Positions 11,343-21,013 of a stretch of DNA of 64,000 bases are shown here, one piece after another. The position numbers and the translations under genes are program-made. The stretch covers positions 124,001-188,000 of the forward strand of contig JANEZZ010002758.1 in assembly GCA_026122225.1 (NCBI GenBank), read 5' to 3'. The DNA is from Heloderma charlesbogerti (lineage: Eukaryota > Chordata > Lepidosauria > Squamata > Helodermatidae). The notes under the pieces are model-generated. The model did not search any database. It saw only the letters and a program-made list of their open reading frames with translations, and was not told the origin of the DNA. Numbering within the stretch: the first letter of the stretch is position 1; every line of letters begins with the position of its first letter.

Positions 11343-11743
11343 GCTGCTATTTAATGCCAGATCGGTCTGCAACAAGACCGCACTCATTCACAATTTAATC
11401 GTGGATGAGCGGGCCGACCTGCCGACTTGGGTGGGTGAGCTGGGTGGAGTCAACCTGACTCAGCTCTGCCTGCCTGGGTACTCAGTGCAGCACCAACATA
11501 GGTTAGAGGGCTGTGGGTGGGGAGTTGCAGTGTTTCATAGAACTTCCATCTCTATCACCAGGAGACCACTCCACCTTGGAGCAGGCCTTGAGGGGTTGCA
11601 CCTGGTGTTGGGCCATAGAGACAGATTGGGGATGCTGCTGGTGTACCACCCACCCTGCTGCCCAGCTTCCTCCCTGACTCCCAGCTTCCTCCACACACAG
11701 TTGCAAGTGTGGTGTTGGAGGAACCCAGGATGGTGGTTCTGGG
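11343..11743 (+). pseudogene. L2 endonuclease, N-terminal part
   Basis: This encodes the first half of the L2 apurinic-like endonuclease, which nicks target DNA for target-primed reverse transcription. The start 'LLFNARSVCNKTALIHNLIV' holds the block-I Asn. The next block, normally TETW-like and supplying the catalytic Glu, reads 'DLPTWVGELGG' and is degenerate, so the enzyme would be dead even without the insertions. 'LLVYHPP' near 11640 fits the expected Y-P-P block. The frame runs to 'MVVLG', where the first family A element interrupts the 'LGDFNFHA' catalytic block. Long open frames continuing into the MITE (to about 12000) are accidental. Confidence 0.8.
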
Positions 11744-12656
11744 TAGGGATGGCAGAGAATTTCTCCCCGAAACTTCGGGGGGCCGAGCGCCAACGTGTTC
11801 GGCCCCCCGAACAAGTTTCGGGGAGAAATCCTCCGCACCCCCCCCCCCCGGGATGGGACTTACCTTCCCTGAATGTCCCTCCCGGCGGCGGGTCCGGCTG
11901 GCGGTTCGTCGCGTGTTCGAGCGGGGCGGGAGCGGCAGCCGGTCTTTCGACCGGCTGCCGCCCCCGCCATTGCAATCAAAGAAAAAAAAAAAAAGTCCCC
12001 TGATAGGCTACGTGACGATTCACGTAGCCTATCATGGCTAGATTTGCAAAGTCAGCCGTGATAGGCTACGTGAATCGTCACGTAGCCTATCACGGGTGAC
12101 TTAAAAAAAAAAAAAGCGCATACGGATAATGGCGGCCCCCATAGGGAGCTGCCATTCCCGTTCCTTATTTGGTGGCTGTAGTCCATGTAAATGTTTACGT
12201 AGACTACGGCGAAAATAAGGGCAACGCTATTTGCGTTGCCCTTATTTTCGCCGTAGTCTACGTAAAGATTTACGTAGACTACAGCAACTAAATAAGGAAC
12301 ACGAATGGCAGCTCCCTATGGGGGCCGCCATTCGCGTACGCGCTTTTTTTTTTTTAAGTCACCCGTGATAGGCTACGTGATGATTCACGTAGCCTATCAC
12401 GGCTGACTTTGCAGATCTAGCCGTGATAGGCTATGTTAATCGTCACGTAGCCTATCAGGGGAAGTGGTGTTTTTTTTTTTTACATTCGCGTTCGCGGCCG
12501 GGCGAGGCGAGGCGCCTCCTCCCCGGCCTGAATTTCGGCTGGGCGAGGCGGGAAGCCTCCCCCCCCCGGCCTGAACTTCGCGGGAGGAGCAGCGAAGCAC
12601 TCCCCCCCACCGCGAACAAGCTGCGAGAAAAGGTAAGTGACTTTCGTCCACCCCTA
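11744..12656. mobile_element. family A palindromic hAT-like MITE, copy 1
   Basis: This 913-bp element starts TAGGGATGG and ends CACCCCTA, flanked by GTTCTGGG at 11736-11743 and 12657-12664 (exact 8-bp duplication). It is one giant palindrome centred near 12225, with smaller hairpins nested inside. The GATAGGCTACGTGA...TCACGTAGCCTATC hairpin occurs four times (about 12001, 12059, 12366 and 12423), and a 'GTAGTC(C/T)A(C/T)GTAAA' hairpin occurs twice. No transposase is encoded. Confidence 0.9.
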
Positions 12657-12664
12657 GTTCTGGG

Positions 12665-13410
12665 TGACTTCAACTTCCATGCTGAGGCTTGCTCCGGAGT
12701 TCCAGCTCAGGACTTCATGGCCTCCATGAGAACCATGGGGCCGTCTAAGTATGTCATCGGCCCAACACATGAAGCAGGGCACACCCTTGATTTGGTTTTT
12801 GCTCCAAGTTGTGAGATGGGTAGTCTGAAGATTGGGGGGCTCCAAGTAACCCCATTGTCATGGTCAGACCATTTCCTGGTGAGATTTGAACTTACGGCAT
12901 TACTGTCCTCCCACGGGGGTGGGGGGCCTATTCGGATGGTCTGCCCTAGGAGACTGATGGAATCCAATGGATTTCTGAATGCTCTTGGGGATTTTCCAGT
13001 GGAGAGAGCTGGTGATCCAGCCGAGACCCTAGGAACAGTGAGAACAGTGAGATGCGGAGGGCCATCGACATGATCGCACCTGAGTGCCCTCTCCGGCACT
13101 GTGGAGCCCGTTCTGCTCCTTGGTATACTGGGGAGCTGTGGTCAATGAAACAGGCTGGACATCGGCTGGAGCACAAATGGCGCAAGACTCGAAGTGAAGA
13201 TGACCAAGCACGCTCTAGAATGCATAATCGTGCCTATTGTGTGGCAGTGCAGGCAGCAAAGAAGGTTTATTTTGCTGCCTCCATTGTGTCCTCAAGTAGC
13301 CGTCCAGCGGAGCTCTTCCAGGTGGTCCAGTGGTTGTTAACATCTTCCCCAGTAAATGGGGCCCTGGCCCTGTCGAGGACCCACTGTGACCTTTTTGCAT
13401 CGCATTTTGA
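12665..13410 (+). pseudogene. L2 endonuclease C-terminus and linker
   Basis: This continues the interrupted L2 frame directly: 'DFNFHAEACSG' (Asp-Asn catalytic block), 'HTLDLVFAPS', and 'SWSDHFLVRFEL', which holds the final S-D-H catalytic triad. A frameshift near 13025-13050 moves into the frame reading 'RRAIDMIAPECPL' and 'KVYFAASIVSSS', the linker between endonuclease and RT. The frame ends at 'DLFASHF', interrupted by the second family A element, and resumes at 14073 as 'EDKIACLHSNLDAV'. Confidence 0.8.
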
Positions 13411-14064
13411 TAGGGATGTACGAAAATCACTTACCTTTCACGGATTATGCTGATGGTGGTGGGGGAGGCATTCCGTCCCTCCCCCCGGAATCCTGGACAC
13501 GGGGGGAGATGCTCTGTTCCTCCCCCCCGGAATCCTCTGCGGCCGGCTGTGCTCCGCGGCAGCTCCACGAAGCAGCCGGCCAGGCCTGGCCAGGCCAGAG
13601 CTGTCTGCAGCCGGATTTCCGGCTGCGGAGGGCTCTGGGTAAAAAACAATAACAACAAAAAACCTGTGTACACCGCCATTTGCTTTCCTTCTTTTTGGCC
13701 GTCTTAATCTATGTAAATATTTACATAGACTATGACGGCGAAAATAAGGGGAACGCAAATAGCGTAGCGTAGCCGCCGCCATTTGCATACGCTTTTTTTT
13801 TTACCCAGACGTTTTAGGCTACGTAAAAACTTACGTAGCCTATCACGTCTGTGTAAAAAAACAACAACTGCAAATGGCGGTGGCGGCAGCCAGTTGGAAG
13901 ACCGGCTGCAGCCGCCGCCGCCCAGAAGATCCGCTCCAGGTAAGTCTCGTCCTGGGGGGATCCGCGGGGGGGGGGGCAGGCCGTTCTGCCACAGATTTCA
14001 GGGGGCCGAATGCACTGGCATTCGGCCTCCCCGAGATCCGTGGCGGGATTCTCTGCCATCCCTA
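13411..14064. mobile_element. family A palindromic hAT-like MITE, copy 2
   Basis: This 654-bp element starts TAGGGATGTACGAAAATCAC and ends TCTGCCATCCCTA. The duplication CATTTTGA stands at 13403-13410 and 14065-14072, an exact match. It contains the GTTTTAGGCTACGTAA/TTACGTAGCCTATC hairpin (about 13811-13845) and a CCAGGTAAGT splice-donor consensus at about 13936. The arms match copy 4 (25609-26393) closely. Confidence 0.9.
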
Positions 14065-14072
14065 CATTTTGA

Positions 14073-15790
14073 GGACAAAATTGCTTGTCTCCACAGCAAC
14101 CTTGATGCTGTTCTTAGTGCAGTACCAGTCAAGGTGTCTGATGCCACCATCTGCCCGATTTTGTGGGATCAGTTCCAGTTGTTACGACCTGATGATGTGG
14201 ACAAGATGCTTGCAATAATTCGACCGACGACCTGCCCTCTTGATCCCTGTCCCTCCTGGCTAATAAAAGCTAGCTGAAGGGGTATGACTGGGTGGGTCCA
14301 GGGAGTGATAAATGCTTCCCTGCGGGAAGGGGTGGTCCCTGCTGTCCTTAAGGAGGCAGTAGTGTGGCCACTCCTGAAGAAGCCCACCCTGGACCCAACA
14401 GTATTAGACAACTACCACCCAGTCGCAAATACCCCTTTTCTAGGGAAGGTACTTGAGAGGGTTGTGGCGAATCAACTGCAGGCACTCTTGGAGGATACTG
14501 ATTATCTAGACCCACTTCAGTCTGGGTTTTGTTCTCGTTATGGGACTGAATCAGCCTTGGTCGCCCTGATGGATGACCTTCATCGAGAGGAGGACAGGGG
14601 GAGTGCAACCCTGTTAATTCTGCTCGATCTCTCATCGGCTTTTGATACCATTGACCATGATATCCTCCTGGATCGACTCCGTGGGATGGGTATTGGAGGC
14701 ACTGTGCTACAGTGGTTCCGGTCCTACCTACGGGGCCGATTTCAGAGAGTAACATTGGGTAACTATTCCTCAGCCCCTTGGCAATTGAGCTATGGGGTGC
14801 CGCAGGGTACCATCCTGTCCCCAATGTATTTATTTATTTATTTCATTTCTATACCGCCCAATAGCTGAAGCTCTCTTGTTTAACATCTATATGAAGCTAT
14901 TGGGAGCGCTCATTAGGGGATTTGGAGCTAAATGCCATCAGTATGCTGATGACATGCAGCTCTATCTCCCTGTGACATCTGAATCAGGAGAGGCTGTGCA
15001 AGTCCTGAATCAGTGGCTAGACTCGGTGATGGGCTGGATGAGGGCCAATAAACTAAAGCTGAATCCTGGCAAGACGGAAGCCCTGTGGGTTAGTGGTTCC
15101 CGGGTCCGGGAGATAGGCTCACTGCCTGTTCTGGATGGAGTTGCACTCCCTCAGAAAGATCAGGTCCGTAGTCTGGGGGTACTCCTAGATCCATCATTGT
15201 CGCTGGAGGCCCAAGTGGTTGCGGCAGCTCAGAGTGCCTTTTACCAGCTTTGGCTGGTTCACCAGCTACGGCCTCTCCTGGACAGGGATAGCTTGGCCAC
15301 GGTGGTACAGGCATTAGTAACCTCAAGACTGGATTACTGCAATGCGCTCTATGTGGGGCTGCCCTTAAGGCTGGTCCAGAAGCTGGAGCTAGTGCAGAAT
15401 GCAGCAGCTCAGCTGTTGTCGGGAGCTACCCCTTTTCAGCATGTAACTCCTTTGCTGAGGGAACTGCACTGGCTGCCTATTCACTACCGGGCCAGGTTTA
15501 AGGTATTAGTACTAGTGTACAAAGCCCTAAACAACTTGGGACCAGGATACCTGAGAGAGCGCCTCCTTCCCTACCAACCTGCCTGGTCACTGAGGTCATC
15601 AGAGGGCATGTTCCTGGTGATTCCACATGGACCTATGGCCCGGTTGAAGTCCACCAGGAGAAGAGCCTTCAGTGTGGTGGCCCCCTTCCTATGGAATTCC
15701 CTGCCTTTAGAGGTCAGGCAGGCGCCAACATTGTGTTTTTTCCAGCGCCTCCTGAAGACGTTGCTCTTTCAAGAGGCCTTCCTTGCATGA
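14073..15790 (+). pseudogene. L2 reverse transcriptase
   Basis: This encodes the L2 RT, the enzyme that copies the LINE RNA at the nicked target. Visible blocks in order: 'LRPDDVDKMLAIIRPTTCPL' (about 14180); one stop at about 14276; 'DNYHPVANTPFLGKVLERVV' (about 14410); 'LLDLSSAFDTIDHDILL', with the first catalytic Asp (about 14625); and 'YGVPQGTILSPM' (about 14790). After a short tail-only insertion comes 'HQYADDMQLYLP', the YADD active site (about 14938). A 260-codon open thumb and C-terminal region with 'LHWLPIHYRARFKVLVLVYK' runs to the stop at 15790. Only one stop and one insertion spoil the RT core, so the copy is moderately young. Confidence 0.85.
14826..14870 (-). mobile_element. tail-only L2-type insertion
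   Basis: A (TTTA)n run, then 'CATTTCTATACCGCCCAATA' and GCTGAAGCTCT, is the reverse complement of a LINE 3' tail also present at 16472-16553. It sits between the PQG block and the YADD block of the L2 RT and shifts the frame. No target duplication is evident. Confidence 0.65.
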
Positions 15791-16218
15791 CCAGCCTTGG
15801 GTTGTTGAATTCCACTTCGTTGGGATTTGTCTTTTTAAAAATGTTTTAACTTTTTAAACTCTTTTAACCATTGTTTTATTCTTATGTTGTTCACCGCTCC
15901 AAAATCTTCTGATGAGGAGCGGTATATAAATATTGTAAATAAGTAAAATAAATAAATAAATAAATAAAATAAAAACTGAAACTAGAGCAATGTTAAAGGA
16001 GCCATACTGTGCTCTTGAGGCTCTTGAGCATCAGTTGTTGGAGAGACTCTAAACAGAGGATTAGACTTAACAGCTTCTGGTAACTTGTTCTCAAGAGTCT
16101 AAGGGTTCTTGCTGAAAAGACCTTTCCTCTGCTGCTATCCATTCCTAATTTCTTTGGCTGATGGAACTCTGAGTGGGGCTCTTCCTACCTATTAAGGTGA
16201 AACGATCAGTTGTCACTA

Positions 16219-16674
16219 TGGATGTGTTAGAAATTCACTCAGTAGAGGGTTGTTTACAGATTTACCTGATCCTCACCTCCCAGAAGTGTATATGGAAACC
16301 AAAACAATGCAGTTGAAAATTTGTCTATTTCTGGGCTTGCAATGTATATTTCACCAAAGAAAAATATGAGCTCGAGAATGCGTTTCTTAACTACATACAA
16401 ATAAACTTCAGTCAATGGGGGAATATATCAATTAATGCTCATGCATTGGAAAAATGCACACAGAAATATGTAGAGCTTCGGCTATTGGGCAGTATAGAAA
16501 TGAGCTTCGGCTATTGGGCGGTATAGAAATAAATAAATAAATAAATAAATAAGTACAGATTTTTCCCCATTAAAAAAAAAATGCAGAAGGAACCAGCACA
16601 GAATGGACATGGAAGTTGGAAAAGGAGGTCGTTCACAGAAATGAACATGACAGATCTGCCCATTCCTAGCAGTC
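16219..16674. mobile_element. hAT-like element, old, with nested LINE tail
   Basis: It starts TATGGATGTGTTAGAAATTC and ends GCCCATTCCTA. The flanking octamers GTTGTCAC and GCAGTCAG agree at five of eight positions. The interior resembles 61263-61500. The boundaries are tentative. Confidence 0.35.
16472..16553 (+). mobile_element. duplicated tail-only LINE insertion
   Basis: Two consecutive copies of 'GAGCTTCGGCTATTGGGC' followed by (A/G)GTATAGAAAT lead into (AAAT)n. Only the final ~30 bp of a LINE 3' end are present, and they are tandemly doubled. Confidence 0.7.
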
Positions 16675-16706
16675 AGATATGAACTCTACCACTATAGGGT
16701 AGAGCA

Positions 16707-16840
16707 CAGGTGGGCAGAATGTGAAGGTGGGCAGATGTTTTGGACTTCGGCTCCCAGAAGCCCTTGCCAGCATGGCCAATGGTCAGGAATGCTGAGAGCT
16801 GGCCCAAAATATCTAGAGATCTACTTTCTCTCCATCCCTG
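16707..16840. mobile_element. family E hAT-like foldback MITE
   Basis: CAGGTGGGCAGAATG on the left and CTCTCCATCCCTG on the right enclose arms with 'GCAGATGTTTTGGACTTCGG'. No clear 8-bp duplication could be read. Confidence 0.6.
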
Positions 16841-17356
16841 GTGTAGAAGTACTATCAGTTATAGTTCTAGCCGTAAAGCAGCTTCTAATAGTAAAAGGGT
16901 TGCCTAACTCAAAGAACCGTCAGAAATCCAACTATTTTGGTCTTGTTAATCCTCTTTTTTTAGAATAAAGATGACACAGGCATCAACTGTCTCTCTAATA
17001 TTTTGCAGAATGGATTGGACTTAGAACTAGCACTGTGCTTCTGACAACAAAAATAAGTAGTCATCCCTGTGTGTGTCTGTGCATGTGTTGTGTACTGTGT
17101 GTTGAGTGTTGTGTACGGTATACTGTGTTGTGTACCGTATCAAGAAAAAGCAACTTGCTTTACATAAATAAATATATAAACACCAACCTAGTTCTGAGTC
17201 AAATCTTTGTTTGAAAGCGACAACCTAAGCAAAATTTTAGAGCCAAGAGAACCAAGGAAATCTCAGCTGGTTATTGGAACATTCTTCACCAAACCTTAAT
17301 AGTGGTGACATATTAATTCCACAAACCTCAGTCTCTTAGGTTGTGTCTGCACTTCT

Positions 17357-17713
17357 TAGGGATGTACGAAAGGGACTTACCTTGTCCTGCAGCTTTTTTT
17401 GCGGTGGGGGGAGGCGTTTCGCTTCTCCCCCCGAAGTTCAGGCGAGGGGGGGGAGGTGTCCCGCCTTGCCCGGCTGAAATTCAGGCCGGGGGGGGAGGCG
17501 CCTTGCCCAGCCGAAATTCAAGCTGGGGAGAAGCACCCCATCTCCCTGGCCGCGAAAGAAAAAGTAAAAACAAAAACAAAAAAACCCGTGATAGGCTACG
17601 TAACGATTAACGTAGCCTATCACAGCTAGATTTCCATAGTCAGCCGTGATAGGCTACATTAATCGTCACGTAGCCTATCACGGGTGACTTTGGGGGGGGG
17701 GAAGCGCGTACGC
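17357..17713. mobile_element. family A palindromic MITE, copy 3, right half lost
   Basis: It starts TAGGGATGTACGAAAGGGAC. It contains two GATAGGCTACRT... hairpins (about 17590 and 17648) and the same GGCGAGGCG-type GC-rich arm as copy 1. It stops at 'GCGCGTACGCAGG', the point that in copy 1 lies beside the palindrome centre, so the distal half is deleted. Confidence 0.8.
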
Positions 17714-17940
17714 AGGAGCAGGAACAGTTGGAAAGTGCTTCATGTCTGAGACCATCTTCATACAATTACTTAATTTCAATACCTGCTTAACACACGTTAC
17801 TTCTATAATGATCTCACAGGGAAGAAGCCGATTCAAGCCTATAGAAATTATATGTGATTCTTTTACCACACAATAAGCTACTTCTCTAGACCAGATCTGA
17901 GTCTCTAAAAAACTGTCTTCTAATGCACAGAGGCTAAAAT

Positions 17941-18003
17941 GTGGCTGGGAATGATGGGAGTTGCAGTCAAACACTTCTGGAGGGCACCAAGTGGGGAAGG
18001 CTG
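17941..18003. mobile_element. family E fragment
   Basis: 'GGAATGATGGGAGTTGCAGT' followed by 'CTTCTGGAGGGCACCAAG' and GGGGAAGGCTG is the right half of the family E foldback. The left half is missing. I recognise nothing in 18004-18948. Confidence 0.6.
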
Positions 18004-18948
18004 GTCTAGTCGGTGGGGAGGCCTATTGGATGCCATCTTGTTCAGCCCCGCCCCCTCCACCTGGTCTTGCGTCTGAGATCAGGAAGAAGGGTTTCCAGCT
18101 CAGATCCTGGGATGTGGTTTCCAGGCAGGCCACATTCCAAGCATCTCTACTTGTAATAATTTGCTTCTCAATGTCATTTTTCCCATGACTAAGCAGAAAT
18201 GGGACCCTTTGGGACTGAGCTCAGAAATATTCATGATCTGGTCAATGGGTTCTCATCCCCTTTGGAGTCATTGTGAAATCTTGCTCTGTGTTTCTTCTTC
18301 AAGACAGTGATGGGTTCCTCAGTATGCCAGTGGGATAGATGGGTGGGCTCAGGGAGCATCTTCATCTTGTCACAAAGGAATTTGGGGAGAACAGTTATTT
18401 TGAGTCTAAACTGTGCTCCTGCTGCATTTAGAAAATAATGTTGTAGTAGGAGCTGGTGTATGTCATTGATGGATGAGTGTCTTAAAAATTTACAGTGGCT
18501 TTGGCCTATTTTTCATTAGAGTGGCAAACCCATGTCTGTCTATGTGTTGTAGCACTTCATACTGCAGGTGCGGGAACTGATAACTGAATGCTTTGCCATG
18601 GAATACAAAGGTTCCTACTCTTAGAAAATTAGATACTAACAAGAATTCTAGGCTAAAACTCTTATCCCCAAAATTTAAAATCCTAGTTTTGTATATGGAG
18701 GGAACTGTCTTTGTAGGGAGGAGTATTTAATCATGCGAGCCCCCAACCTGCAGTCTGAAATGCTATAGGCCGGTCACAGTTTACCACCTACATGAGATCT
18801 AGAACTATTTAATACCTATCTAGAGTGTCTACTTAAAAAAAAAACAATGACAAGAAAGCTTGCAATTTAAATCCGTGCTAAAATGAGGCATTTGGCTGAA
18901 CTTGGTTTAGTTTGGGCGAGGGTCTGCTTTCATGCAGAATTAAAGTTG

Positions 18949-19769
18949 GGCCCCATCTACATGGCACCGCTTTCACCCCCACCCCGTCGCAACTGCACAG
19001 CAATGCGGCTTCGAACTAGTATTCCCTGCAATACACTCTTGATTTACTGCGCGCTTCCCTAACAGACTTGCAGTGCCCCTTTTTTTACCATTATACTTAA
19101 ATGCGCAGCTGTGCAGTCCCGTGAGCATGGGGGTGCAACACTTCATTGGCTGTTTTGTATTTTAGGGGTTCTGTTGTGTCTTTCCCTCCCTCGTTAGTTA
19201 AAAATTGGTTGTTCTGCGCTCCTTCATTTCCACGCCATCTGTTTGTCAGTTCCCTAGCCTGAGACTCTCGCAATGGTTCGCACTCACAAGCGTGAGCGGT
19301 ACGTGCCTATGCATCGCTCCGAAATGGTGGCCAGATCAAAGATGGTCTTCCCCCAAGATCCCCCCCCCCAGCCCTTGGGCACTGAGTCCAAAAGCAACTG
19401 TTGCGAAGATACGAAGCTACAAAAATGTGTGAAAGTGTGACTAAATAACTGAAAAGGCCTCTCTGTGCCTCTGTAACTGTGTAGCTGCGAAGGGACGAGG
19501 GGGATAAAGGGGCATCACAGAGTGACACAAGCACTATGCATGCCTACAACACGCCCACCGCAAAATGCAAATTCGGTTCAGGGAAGGGACAGCCGAAGGG
19601 ACGGCCGAACCCGCAGCAAACCCCCAAAATAGCAGTAAAACGACTCCTTGGAACTCCGCAGTTTCTGGGAGAAAACCATGGATGGCTGCGAAGTGGCGAC
19701 TGTGTCATCTATCCTGAGGGACCTCAACTCACAGTCATCCCGGAGTAAAAGGCTCATGTAGATGGTGCC
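18949..19769. mobile_element. unclassified TIR element (family G)
   Basis: The ends GGCCCCATCTACATGG and TCATGTAGATGGTGCC are inverted with 14 of 16 positions paired, and TTG stands on both sides (18946-18948 and 19770-19772). The interior is GC-richer than its surroundings and has no credible transposase. Part of the right end ('CATCTATCCTGAGGGACCTC') is echoed near 29940. Confidence 0.55.
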
Positions 19770-19790
19770 TTGGTGTACTATAGTGGCTAA

Positions 19791-19903
19791 GGGTGCAATC
19801 CTATACATGTTTAGACAGAGAAAACTCCTACAATTCCCAGCATGTCCCAGATGCTGGGAGTTGTAGGACTTGTTTCTGTCTAAACATGCATAGGATTGTG
19901 CCC
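19791..19903. mobile_element. family B Harbinger-like foldback MITE
   Basis: GGGTGCAATCCTATACATG pairs with CATGCATAGGATTGTGCCC, and almost the whole 113 bp is a hairpin. TAA flanks both ends (19788-19790 and 19904-19906). Confidence 0.8.
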
Positions 19904-19977
19904 TAAATATTATAGTAGAAGTCCCTGGTGATTCAACTTTCATGTCGGCCATGAAGTCAGTAGTAGCCAAAACAGAC

Positions 19978-20182
19978 TTTACATTAAATCTGTTTCTAGT
20001 AGCTATGTCTTCTCCCCCCCGTCGCCATTTTTTCTCTAGAGTAAATGCAGGGCCCCCGATACAGATCTTAAAAGTACTACCACTGGGTCCCAATCTGGAT
20101 TGGGACCCCTGCACCTATTTTAGAGTAAAAGGGCAGGGGAGACATAGCTGCTAGATACAGATTTAAAGTAAAGTCTGTTTTG
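19978..20182. mobile_element. foldback element with ~45-bp arms
   Basis: The left arm 'CAAAACAGACTTTACATTAA' is mirrored by the right arm 'AAGTAAAGTCTGTTTTG'. The arms continue through 'CTAGTAGCTATGTCT' and 'AGACATAGCTGCTAG'. A second hairpin 'GGGTCCCAATCTGGATTGGG' lies near the centre. The superfamily is unknown. Confidence 0.6.
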
Positions 20183-20553
20183 ACCCTGGGTGTCCTGAAG
20201 CAAATCAGTATCTCTGAACCTCACCCCACCCTACTCCACGGCAACATGGATATAATAATACGGACCTTCCTTACATGCTTTATGGAAAGGATTACAAGTG
20301 TAATGCGTGATTCATAATTTTAATACAAATTTATTATTAAATATAAGAAGGGTGAAACAATAAATCAACTTGAAAACCCTTTGATTAATTAAAAATGTGT
20401 GCTTGATTAATTTGGCAGCACAGCTATTAATTTTTAAATAAATACTTTAACAGATGTACTTACAAAAACATGAGTGGTGGAAAGTATCTTACAATAAGTA
20501 TTTCTCCTGTCTCTCTCACCCAGCAGCTAGTACTTCTTTTAAGATGGTGCCTG

Positions 20554-20554
<1 letters not shown>

Positions 20555-20586
<32 letters not shown>

Positions 20587-20588
20587 GT
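20555..20588. repeat. (TG)n microsatellite
   Basis: About fifteen TG units are visible. Confidence 0.9.
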
Positions 20589-20662
20589 GTCCATCACCTA
20601 AAACCAAAGTGTGCTTTTTCCTTCAGAGTTACTGTTTTTGCTCATAGGTAAATTTATGTAGA

Positions 20663-21000
20663 GGGGCCGCAGTGGCTTAGCGGTTAAGACGCTGAACTGC
20701 AGACTGGAAGGTCGGCAGGTCAGCAGTTCGAGACCCGAGTGCTGCGTGACGGAGTGAGCTCCCATCTTCAGTCCCAGCTCCTGCCAACCTAGCAGTTTGA
20801 AAGCAAGAAATTGCAAGTAGATAAATAGGTACCGCCTCGGCGGGAAAGGTAACAGCGTTCCGTGCACCTCGGTGTTCAGTCATGCCGGCCACATGACCAC
20901 GGAAGTGTCTTCGGACAGCTCTGGCTCTTCAGCTTAGAAACGGGGATGAGCACCACACCCTAGAGTCGGACACGACTGGATGGGGACACTTTTACCTTTT
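20663..21000 (+). mobile_element. Sauria SINE, full length
   Basis: A tRNA-derived head has an A box 'TGGCTTAGCGGTTAAG' and a B box 'AGTTCGAGACC'. It is followed by the squamate-specific body and the Bov-B tail 'AGTCGGACACGACTGGATGG'. An exact 13-bp duplication AAATTTATGTAGA lies at 20650-20662 and 21001-21013. Sauria SINEs are mobilised by Bov-B LINEs and are diagnostic of squamates. Confidence 0.9.
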
Positions 21001-21013
21001 AAATTTATGTAGA

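Larger units (their letters stand above)
10136..15962 (+). mobile_element. L2 LINE, nearly full length, split by three insertions
   Basis: The 5' region (about 10136-11340) is non-coding and contains a 31-bp direct repeat (10159-10189 and 10444-10474). Endonuclease sequence begins near 11343 and the RT ends at 15790. The 3' UTR ends in a (TAAA)n tail at 15945-15970 after 'GAGGAGCGGTATATAAAT'. Two family A MITEs (11744-12656 and 13411-14064) and a tail-only L2 fragment (about 14826-14870) interrupt the ORF. Removing the MITEs and one target copy each restores the L2 reading order exactly, so the L2 is the older element. Confidence 0.9.

Noticed and set aside
11071..12003. 310-codon open frame
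   Set aside because: It joins L2 5' and endonuclease sequence to the arm of a family A MITE. It is a chance fusion through a palindrome and not a protein family.
12423..13073. 216-codon open frame
   Set aside because: The first third is MITE arm and the rest is the interrupted L2 endonuclease. It was annotated as L2 pseudogene.
20663..20760. tRNA gene
   Set aside because: It has A and B boxes but is the head of a Sauria SINE with target duplications. No complete cloverleaf is present.
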